38,919 nucleotides of DNA from Clostridia bacterium (lineage in GTDB: Bacteria; Bacillota; Clostridia; RGIG6154). The DNA is taken from assembly GCA_017409875.1 (NCBI GenBank), contig JAFQRW010000008.1, positions 1 through 38,919 on the forward strand, given 5' to 3'. Below, piece after piece: positions 33,279 through 38,919 of the stretch; position 1 is the stretch's first letter; every line of letters begins with the position of its first letter. Made by a program: the position numbers and the translations under genes. The notes under the pieces were generated by a model. That model did not search any database. It was not told the DNA's origin and saw nothing but the letters and a program-made list of their open reading frames with translations.

Positions 33279-34139
33279 TTGAATACAAAAAAGTTTTTTA
33301 AGACATTTATTACATTTACATCGTTGTTTATTGTAATAATTGCAGCAATTTTATTTGGTAAGTTTTATTATCAGGATATTGGCTCAGGTGAAAAAATACA
33401 AGCCCTTGATGAATACCAAAGAGGCTCAAGAAGAAATATTTTGGTGATGGGTACCGACAAAAGCGGACTAAGGTCAGACGTAATGATGGTTTTTTCTTTT
33501 TCTGAAAAGGAAAAGAATATAAATTCGGTATCAATTCCAAGGGATACCAGAATTAACTATGGCGGCGGTTACCAGAAAATTAATGTTGCACTTGCATTAG
33601 GCGGCGAGGAGCTTGCCATCCAAAAGGTAAAAGAGATAACGGGCATACCGATACATGAGTATGTAAAGGTTAATTTTCAAGCCGTAAGCGACATTGTAGA
33701 TGCGGTAGGCGGTGTTGAATTTTTTGTTCCGCAGAATATGAATTACCGTGACCCATATCAGGATTTGGTTATTGATTTGGATAAGGGCAAGCAGGTTTTA
33801 GACGGTGACAAGGCACTTCAGCTTTTAAGGTTCAGACAGTATCCTATGGGAGACCTTCAAAGAATTGAAGTTCAGCAGGACTTTATAAAAGAGGCGTTTA
33901 AGCAAAAAGCAAAGGTTAAATATATAGCAAAAGCGGGAAAAATCTATTCTGCAGTTGAGGAAAATATTAACACCAGCCTTTCGCTTTCAGATGTTACAAA
34001 GCTTGCAAAAACGGTTAAAGCAAAAGGCGTCAGTGCAATTAATTCTTATGAGCTTCCAACATATATGTCACAAACAGGAATATATGTAAGAATAGATCAA
34101 AATAAAATACAAAGCTTTGTTCAGGAGCATTTTATGTAA
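33279..34139 (+). CDS. LytR-CpsA-Psr (LCP) family protein 2
   Basis: The protein has 286 residues with one N-terminal membrane helix (FITFTSLFIVIIAAILF) and an extracytoplasmic LCP domain. Motifs are RNILVMGTDKSGLRSDVMMV, SIPRDTRINYGG, GGVEFFVPQNMNYRDPYQD and LRFRQYPMGDLQRIEVQQDF. It closely resembles LCP protein 1 at 13235 in length and motif sequence, so it is a duplicate with probably overlapping wall-polymer transfer activity. The start is TTG at 33279, six bases after AAGGTG. A strong terminator ends this run of genes. Confidence 0.88.
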   Translation: MNTKKFFKTFITFTSLFIVIIAAILFGKFYYQDIGSGEKIQALDEYQRGSRRNILVMGTDKSGLRSDVMMVFSFSEKEKNINSVSIPRDTRINYGGGYQKINVALALGGEELAIQKVKEITGIPIHEYVKVNFQAVSDIVDAVGGVEFFVPQNMNYRDPYQDLVIDLDKGKQVLDGDKALQLLRFRQYPMGDLQRIEVQQDFIKEAFKQKAKVKYIAKAGKIYSAVEENINTSLSLSDVTKLAKTVKAKGVSAINSYELPTYMSQTGIYVRIDQNKIQSFVQEHFM

Positions 34140-34140
34140 A

Positions 34141-34176
34141 GTAAAAAAAGTCAGGCAATAGCCTGACTTTTTTTAC
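34141..34176. terminator. Terminator after LCP 2
   Basis: GTAAAAAAAGTCAGGC (34141-34156) and GCCTGACTTTTTTTAC (34161-34176) form a 16-bp stem around AATA. It works on both strands. Confidence 0.9.
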
Positions 34177-34202
34177 TCTCCCATCTGCTTTCTTAAAATG
34201 TT
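34173..34202 (-). pseudogene. Duplicated 3' tail of spoVT
   Basis: On minus the codons for I-L-R-K-Q-M-G-E-stop match the end of spoVT (F-L-G-K-Q-M-E-E-stop, 34348-34374) with 23 of 27 bases identical, including the stop codon. It has no start or upstream frame. The palindromic repeat element lies between the two copies. Confidence 0.55.
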
Positions 34203-34208
34203 TAAATA

Positions 34209-34241
34209 ATCAAAAGTCAGGGCGTGTACCTGACTTTTGAT
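34209..34241. repeat. 13-bp hairpin in the spoVT downstream region
   Basis: ATCAAAAGTCAGG pairs with CCTGACTTTTGAT around a 7-base loop. The stem shares AAAGTCAGG with the terminator at 34141, so the terminator may have been duplicated along with the spoVT tail. Confidence 0.6.
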
Positions 34242-34286
34242 ACCGATAAATTTGAATGTGACGATTGCAAATCGGCACATTGCGCG

Positions 34287-34346
34287 AGCATACAAATTTG
34301 CAAAATCAATGCGGAATTATCATTCCGCATTGAAGGCCTATTGGCC
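34287..34346 (-). repeat. Palindromic repeat element, copy 2
   Basis: Read on minus, the core 34287-34332 has an 11-bp stem (CAATGCGGAAT / ATTCCGCATTG, loop GATA) followed by ATTTTGCAAATTTGTATGCT. Next to it, just after the spoVT stop, is a small GGCC-TATT-GGCC hairpin (34335-34346). Layout and sequence match copy 1 after relQ. Confidence 0.7.
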
Positions 34347-34347
34347 G

Positions 34348-34893
34348 TTATTCTTCCATCTGCTTTCCTAAAAACGATGCAGCAGACTGAGACAGTTTAA
34401 GCTCAATATCGCTCATAACCTGGGGTTGCTCGGGAGAGAAAAATATAACACTTCCTATAACGTCACCGTCAGAAATTATTGGCGTTAAAATGCTTATTGA
34501 ATATTTATCAACATTTTCGGCAAAGGTATACTTTCTGTCTTCGGGATGCTTTAACTCATACGAGATTCTGTCTCTTAAAAAGTTTTCAACATCAGAGGAT
34601 ACTTTTCTTTCCAAAAGCTCTTTTTTTGGAGCTCCTGAAACTGCGATTATTACATCTCTGTCAGTAATGCACACAGCGTGTCCGCTTATTTTTGAAAGTA
34701 TCTCTGCATATTGAACGGCAAAGTTCCCAAGTTCTCCTATGGGAGAATATTTTTTAAAAATCACTTCGCCGTCTTTATCTGTAAATATCTCTAAGGGGTC
34801 ACCCTCTCTTATTCTCATAGTGCGTCTTATTTCCTTTGGTATAACAACACGGCCAAGGTCGTCTATTCTTCTTACAATTCCTGTTGCTTTCAT
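34348..34893 (-). CDS. spoVT: Stage V sporulation protein T
   Basis: The 181-residue forespore regulator has an N-terminal AbrB-type swapped-hairpin DNA-binding domain (ATGIVRRIDDLGRVVIPKEI, with RRTMRIREGDPLEIF) and a C-terminal GAF-like domain (about 60-180). This full-length two-domain form is SpoVT, which adjusts sigma-G-dependent genes late in spore formation. The length is normal. It lies directly downstream of sigG on the same strand behind a sigma-G-like promoter. Confidence 0.95.
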   Translation of the reverse strand: MKATGIVRRIDDLGRVVIPKEIRRTMRIREGDPLEIFTDKDGEVIFKKYSPIGELGNFAVQYAEILSKISGHAVCITDRDVIIAVSGAPKKELLERKVSSDVENFLRDRISYELKHPEDRKYTFAENVDKYSISILTPIISDGDVIGSVIFFSPEQPQVMSDIELKLSQSAASFLGKQMEE

Positions 34894-34930
34894 AACATGA
34901 TTGCTCCTTATAAATTAAATTTACAAACCA

Positions 34931-34959
34931 TATTATGTGCATGCTCCCATTATTTATCC
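34931..34959 (-). promoter_or_regulatory. Sigma-G-type promoter for spoVT
   Basis: On minus GGATA (34955-34959) and CATAATA (34931-34937) with a 17-base spacer. CATAATA fits the forespore -10 exactly, and the -35 has one mismatch to GMATR. Known spoVT genes are sigma-G dependent. Confidence 0.55.
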
Positions 34960-34979
34960 AATGAAATTGTTGGAAAATT

Positions 34980-35756
34980 CTAATCAAAGCTTTTTTTAAT
35001 TCGCTCTATTGCGTTTTTTTCAAGGCGTGAAACCTGAGCCTGTGAGATACCTATTTCTCCGGCTACTTCCATCTGTGTACGACCTTGAAAAAATCTTAAA
35101 TTTATTATGTTTTTTTCGCGGTCTGAGAGCTTTGAAATGGCTTCTCTTAAAGAAATTTCTTCAATCCAGTTTTCATCCAAGCTTTTTTTATCGCTTACCT
35201 GATCCATAACAAACAAGGTGTCTGTGCCGTCTGAAAATACGGGCTCGTATAAAGATATCGGGTCTTGGATTGCATCAAGTGCAGTTGTTACCTGCTTTGG
35301 TTCTAACTCCATTTTTTGTGCTATTTGTTCTATTGTAGGCTCTGCTCCACTTTCACGCAGTATAGCTTCTTTTGCTTGAAGCGCTTTGTATGCAATATCT
35401 TTAAGTGAACGTGAAACACGTATAGAATTATAATCTCTTAAATATCTTCTTATTTCTCCGATTATCATAGGTACGGCGTAAGTAGAAAATTTTACACCGA
35501 CAGAAAGGTCAAAATTTTTAATAGCTTTCATTAATCCCACACAACCTACTTGAAACAAATCATCAGCGTTTTCGCCTCTGGAGTTAAATTTTTGTATTAC
35601 ACTTAAAACAAGGCGCAGATTGCCCACAATAAATTTATTGCGGGCATCTTCATCGCCTTGTTTGATTTTTATTAAAAGTTCTTCTTTTTCTTTTCCTGAT
35701 AAAACAGGAAGTTTTGAAGTGTTAACTCCGCATATTTCAACCTTATTAGTAATCAT
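34980..35756 (-). CDS. sigG: RNA polymerase sporulation sigma factor SigG
   Basis: The 258-residue sigma-70 family factor directs late forespore transcription. Region 2 (GNLRLVLSVIQKFNSRGENADDLFQVGCVGLMKAIKNF in part) is near 45-85, the sigma-F/G-type segment MIIGEIRRYLRDYNSIRVSRS follows, and region 4 ends MEVAGEIGISQAQVSRLEKNAI. The N-terminal NKVEICGVNTSKLPVL is the SigG-specific start that separates it from SigF. AGGAGG lies seven bases before the ATG. The gene sits between dpaAB and spoVT. Confidence 0.96.
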   Translation of the reverse strand: MITNKVEICGVNTSKLPVLSGKEKEELLIKIKQGDEDARNKFIVGNLRLVLSVIQKFNSRGENADDLFQVGCVGLMKAIKNFDLSVGVKFSTYAVPMIIGEIRRYLRDYNSIRVSRSLKDIAYKALQAKEAILRESGAEPTIEQIAQKMELEPKQVTTALDAIQDPISLYEPVFSDGTDTLFVMDQVSDKKSLDENWIEEISLREAISKLSDREKNIINLRFFQGRTQMEVAGEIGISQAQVSRLEKNAIERIKKSFD

Positions 35757-35787
35757 TATAATGCCTCCTAAAGGTTATTTACAGTTA

Positions 35788-35817
35788 AATTGTTCCCTGA
35801 AATGCGGGGCATTATAC
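35788..35817 (-). promoter_or_regulatory. Sigma-F-type promoter for sigG
   Basis: On minus GTATA (35813-35817), 15 bases, GGGAACAATT (35788-35797), matching GYATA and GGNNANANT. It overlaps the dpaB stop. sigG is a sigma-F target in Bacillus. Confidence 0.6.
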
Positions 35818-36390
35818 TAATATTGGTTGTATTTGTTTTCCCTCTAAAGATAAAACTAATGTATCGGTAATTAAACTCATATCAGAAACTAAAGATGTTT
35901 CTTTTTTTAAAAAATCGTCCTGACCGAAAGGAACAAAATAAATTCCTTTGGTGTTTAAAAGCATCCCTATATTTTTTGCAGAGCCTGAAAGTCCGTCGTT
36001 GGTTGAAATTGCAATAATAACAGGAATTTTATTTCTTAAAGATGCTTTAGCCGCCATTGTAACCGATGTATCAGTAATCCCGTTTGCGATTTTTGAGGCG
36101 GTGTTTCCTGTGCATGGTGCAATTATTAAGGCATCAATTATTTTTTTTGGACCAATGGGTTCTGCCTCTGGGATTGTAGTGATTATATTGTTTCCCGTAA
36201 TATTAAAAACTTTGCTGGCAAGTTCTTCTTTTTGGGTAAAACGCGTATCAGTATTATAAACAATCGGCGAAAAAATCGGTATAACACTTTTAGCCTTTTT
36301 TGTTAAAAGTTCAAGCTGGGGGATAACCTTTGCTATTGTGCAAAACGAGCCTGTTACCGCAAAGCCGATATTAAGATTTTTAAGTTCCAT
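35812..36390 (-). CDS. dpaB: Dipicolinate synthase subunit B (SpoVFB)
   Basis: The 192-residue flavoprotein-like subunit starts NLNIGFAVTGSFCTIAKVIPQLE, with APCTGNTASKIANGITD in the middle, typical of DpaB. With DpaA it makes dipicolinic acid from dihydrodipicolinate in the mother cell, which fills the spore core. It overlaps dpaA by 11 bases. Confidence 0.94.
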   Translation of the reverse strand: MELKNLNIGFAVTGSFCTIAKVIPQLELLTKKAKSVIPIFSPIVYNTDTRFTQKEELASKVFNITGNNIITTIPEAEPIGPKKIIDALIIAPCTGNTASKIANGITDTSVTMAAKASLRNKIPVIIAISTNDGLSGSAKNIGMLLNTKGIYFVPFGQDDFLKKETSLVSDMSLITDTLVLSLEGKQIQPILV

Positions 36391-37237
36391 TTATCCTCCT
36401 TTCCTCAATGAAAGAACATATACAGTTTATTATAATTTCGGAGGAAGTTTTAGGTGCAATTATACCGGGAAGCCCAAGTGCATGGATAAAATTCAGCTTA
36501 AGAGATTTTGCACTTTCAAAATCACACCCACCGGGTTTTGATGCCAAATCTATTATCAAAGCATCTTTTTTTACATTTAAAAGATTTTTTTGGTCTAAAA
36601 TCAAGGAGGGGACAGTGTTAAAAATAATATCTGCCTTATTTAAACAACTGGACATATCGTATATATTCTGAGTATCAAAGCCAAGAGATTTGGCGGTTGC
36701 AAGCGCCTCAGGACTTCTTGCTGCAACAGTAACTAAAGCCCCTATTCCTGAAAGCATTTTTGCAAGCACTTTTCCTATTCTGCCAAATCCTAAAATCAGG
36801 CAACTGCTCCCGCAAAGCGTAAAATCAGTACGCTCCAATGCAATTTTTATTGCACCTTCAGCACTGGGAACGGCATTTAATATTTCAAATTCATTGGTAT
36901 AATAGTCTATTAAGTTTATCCCGTGCTGTCTTGCAAGGATGTTTAAGTTTTCGTTTGCTTTGCCTGAAAGCACAGTTACATTTTTGTCAAGAACTGAAAA
37001 AATGTCTTTTAAATCAACATTTTCAGCACAATTTATCATTGTGCTTAAAGGCTTGCAGGCAGGAAGCGGCAAGATTAAAAATTCACAGTTTTTCACACAT
37101 TCAAAAGGTGTAGGCTTTGTGTTTTCAAGCCCTAAAACACCGTAAACCTCTACCCGAAAATCTGTTTTCAAGCGGTCTGCGAGATGCATAAACCGTGTAT
37201 CACCAAACAAAATAGCGATTTTACCTGATTTATCCAT
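36380..37237 (-). CDS. dpaA: Dipicolinate synthase subunit A (SpoVFA)
   Basis: The 285-residue subunit has an N-terminal catalytic half (KIAILFGDTRFMHLADRL) and a Rossmann NAD(P) domain CLILGFGRIGKVLAKMLSG, the DpaA layout. It is first in the dpaA-dpaB pair. AAGGAGG lies nine bases before the ATG. A CATATTATA sequence (37260-37268, minus) just upstream fits a mother-cell sigma-E/K -10, but no matching -35 is clear. Confidence 0.94.
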   Translation of the reverse strand: MDKSGKIAILFGDTRFMHLADRLKTDFRVEVYGVLGLENTKPTPFECVKNCEFLILPLPACKPLSTMINCAENVDLKDIFSVLDKNVTVLSGKANENLNILARQHGINLIDYYTNEFEILNAVPSAEGAIKIALERTDFTLCGSSCLILGFGRIGKVLAKMLSGIGALVTVAARSPEALATAKSLGFDTQNIYDMSSCLNKADIIFNTVPSLILDQKNLLNVKKDALIIDLASKPGGCDFESAKSLKLNFIHALGLPGIIAPKTSSEIIINCICSFIEERRINGT

Positions 37238-37307
37238 TAATAAAGCCCTCCTTACGTTATATAATATGTAAAAAAATAAGGATTGAAACTTGTCTGCTTT
37301 TTTGGAA

Positions 37308-37341
37308 AATAAAAAAACAGCAGGTAATAAGCCTGCTGTTA
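37308..37341 (-). terminator. Terminator after ychF
   Basis: On minus AACAGCAGG pairs with CCTGCTGTT (9 bp, 7-base loop), followed by TTTTT. Confidence 0.85.
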
Positions 37342-37353
37342 TAAATCTTTAAT

Positions 37354-38451
37354 TTATACGTTAAATCTGAAGAGGATAATGTCACCGTCTTTTACAACGT
37401 ATTCTTTGCCCTCTGAACGCACAAGACCTTTTTCCTTTGCTGCCGCCATAGAGCCGTTTGAGATTAAATCGTCGTAAGATACAACTTCTGCTCTGATAAA
37501 TCCGCGTTCAAAGTCTGTGTGGATTTTGCCTGCTGCCTGAGGTGCTTTTGTGCCATTGGTAATTGTCCATGCTCTTGTTTCGTCAGCCCCTGATGTAAGA
37601 TAGCTTATAAGCCCCAAAAGCTCATAACTTTTTTTGATAAGTCTGTCAAGACCTGATTCATTTAAATTCATTTCAGCAAGGAAAAGCTCCTTTTCGTCAG
37701 GTTCTAAGGTTGAGATTTCTTCTTCAATTCTGGCAGATATAGGAAGAATTTGTGCATTTTCTTTGGAAGCAATTTGAGAGAGCTGCTGTACCATCTGATT
37801 GTTTTCAATGCCGTTTACAAAATCGTCTTCCGAAACGTTTGCTGCATATATTACAGGCTTTCTCGTAAGAAGTGAAACCTCTTTCAAAATATCTTTTTCT
37901 TCATCGGTAAATTCAAGAGTTCTTGTTGCATTTCCTGCCTCTAAAGTTTCTTTAATTCTTTCCATTAAAGCAATTTCAGAAAGATATTTTTTCTCACCTG
38001 ATTTTGACATTTTTTTTGCTTTTTCAAGTCTTTTTTCAACGATTTCAATATCTGCAAAAATAAGCTCAAAATTTATTGTTTCAACATCGCGAAGAGCATC
38101 AACACTGCCTTCAACGTGGATAATGTTAGTGTCTTCAAAGCAACGTACAACATGAATTATTGCATCAACTTCCCTTATGTGTGACAAAAACTTATTTCCA
38201 AGTCCTTCGCCACGGCTTGCACCTTTTACAAGACCTGCAATATCAACAAATTCGATTGCTGCAGGGGTAACTTTTGCTGAATTGTACATATTTGCCAGAA
38301 CATTTAATCTTTCATCAGGAACGTCGACAATTCCCACATTAGGCTCGATTGTGCAAAAGGGGTAGTTAGCAGACTGTGCGCCTGCTTTTGTTATCGCGTT
38401 GAACAAAGTGCTTTTGCCGACATTCGGCAAGCCCACTATACCAAGTTTCAT
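37354..38451 (-). CDS. ychF: YchF/OLA1 ribosome-associated ATPase
   Basis: The 365-residue P-loop protein has G1 GLPNVGKST, G3 DIAGLVKGASRGEGLGN, the YchF-type G4 variant NVSE that favours ATP, a coiled-coil insertion (about 130-200), and a C-terminal TGS domain ending KDGDIILFRFNV. It associates with ribosomes and regulates translation or stress responses in other bacteria. Start ATG at 38451 with AAGGAAGG upstream. It is monocistronic. Confidence 0.95.
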   Translation of the reverse strand: MKLGIVGLPNVGKSTLFNAITKAGAQSANYPFCTIEPNVGIVDVPDERLNVLANMYNSAKVTPAAIEFVDIAGLVKGASRGEGLGNKFLSHIREVDAIIHVVRCFEDTNIIHVEGSVDALRDVETINFELIFADIEIVEKRLEKAKKMSKSGEKKYLSEIALMERIKETLEAGNATRTLEFTDEEKDILKEVSLLTRKPVIYAANVSEDDFVNGIENNQMVQQLSQIASKENAQILPISARIEEEISTLEPDEKELFLAEMNLNESGLDRLIKKSYELLGLISYLTSGADETRAWTITNGTKAPQAAGKIHTDFERGFIRAEVVSYDDLISNGSMAAAKEKGLVRSEGKEYVVKDGDIILFRFNV

Positions 38452-38488
38452 AATTTATATTCCTTCCTTTAAGGTAAATTTTTTTAAT

Positions 38489-38538
38489 AGTATACTACAA
38501 AATTTAGTATTGTGCAATAGCAAAATTGGTGATATACT
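38489..38538. promoter_or_regulatory. Overlapping divergent promoters, ychF and response regulator
   Basis: Minus strand: TTGCAC (38512-38517), 17 bases, TATACT (38489-38494) for ychF. Plus strand: TTGTGC (38510-38515), 17 bases, TATACT (38533-38538) for the response regulator. The two -35 boxes overlap, so the promoters may interfere. Confidence 0.68.
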
Positions 38539-38569
38539 GTTAATATATCTTGAAAAAGGGGGAATTTTG

Positions 38570-38919
38570 ATGAACGATGTAACTCTTTTGGTTGCTACAG
38601 GCGATTTTGGTTTAACATCTTTTGTAAAAAGTGTGTTTATGACGAAGGATTATTCAGTTATTTCAGCGACAAGCGGTCTTAACTCTATAAATCTGTTCAA
38701 AAATGAAACCCCGTCGGCAGTGATTTTGGATATAGGAATTTCGGACTGTGATGCGCTTTCCGTAATGAGAGAAATTACAAGAGTCAGTGATATCCCCGTT
38801 ATATGTGTGAGCAAAAAGGAAGATGTTTTAGATAAGGTTCTGTATCTTGAAATGGGGGCAGACGATTTTATTGTTATGCCGTGTGATGCAAGAGAATTTC
38901 AGGGGCGTTTGCGCACAGT
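38570..38919 (+). CDS. Response regulator receiver protein, atypical (cut by window end)
   Basis: The ATG at 38570 lies seven bases after GGGGGAA and opens a receiver domain that continues past the window. The phospho-acceptor D54 (VILDIGIS) and hydrophobic core are kept. The conserved Lys of the last motif is replaced by Met (GADDFIVMP), and the acidic pair after strand 1 is reduced (VATGDFG). It may signal without, or with weak, phosphorylation. The visible part ends near the start of a probable DNA-binding domain, so the family is likely OmpR-type. Confidence 0.75.
   Translation, partial: MNDVTLLVATGDFGLTSFVKSVFMTKDYSVISATSGLNSINLFKNETPSAVILDIGISDCDALSVMREITRVSDIPVICVSKKEDVLDKVLYLEMGADDFIVMPCDAREFQGRLRT

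Overview
The window is AT-rich DNA from an endospore-forming member of the Clostridia (low-GC Firmicutes). The evidence is a set of sporulation genes (sigG, spoVT, dipicolinate synthase dpaA/dpaB, and a spoIIQ-like M23 gene behind a sigma-F-type promoter), together with Gram-positive envelope genes (SLH protein, LCP proteins, the M16 pair with lgt, ftsEX with a PcsB-like M23 protein) and frequent TTG/GTG starts behind strong Shine-Dalgarno sites. The exact family cannot be fixed from the sequence alone.

Layout. 1-670 is the 3' end of a serine recombinase, probably the edge of an integrated element, next to a tRNA-Met/tRNA-Val pair. 995-5161 (minus) carries a RadC-like gene, a ribbon-helix-helix protein, hinT and alaS. 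5250-5700 is an RNA locus: a promoter, a tRNA-Glu-like 5' half fused to a very GC-rich folded segment, then a normal tRNA-Glu and a strong terminator. 5705-9748 holds mtaB (minus), an HPr-like gene and a plus-strand run DUF4364 / ComEC-like hydrolase / DUF3006 / small alarmone synthetase. 9749-14440 holds a dispersed palindromic repeat, a DUF6062 gene, an SLH surface protein, the spoIIQ candidate, an LCP gene and tRNA-Thr/tRNA-Tyr. 14441-19432 (minus) is a PucR/CdaR regulator-ftsE-ftsX-PcsB-like-CtpA cluster for wall remodelling. 19601-22954 (minus) is an M16 pair plus lgt. 23093-25092 holds an XRE regulator convergent with murC. 25358-34139 is a long plus-strand run: hom, lysC, a catalytically dead P-type ATPase, rlmB, ACT/UPF0210, a lipoprotein and a second LCP. 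34141-37237 is the sporulation block with a second copy of the palindromic repeat. The window ends with ychF divergent from a response-regulator gene that is cut by the window edge.

The strongest candidates for something undescribed are: (1) the ~185-nt tRNA-Glu-derived structured RNA at 5354-5538; (2) the full-length P-type ATPase at 27827-30460, which has lost the phosphorylated Asp, the TGE glutamate, the TGD glycine and the GDGxND loop; (3) the palindromic repeat family at 9755 and 34287, whose two copies differ by compensatory base changes; and (4) the second copy of the spoVT 3' end beside that repeat. All calls rest on reading the sequence and on knowledge of the protein families; no database search was run.
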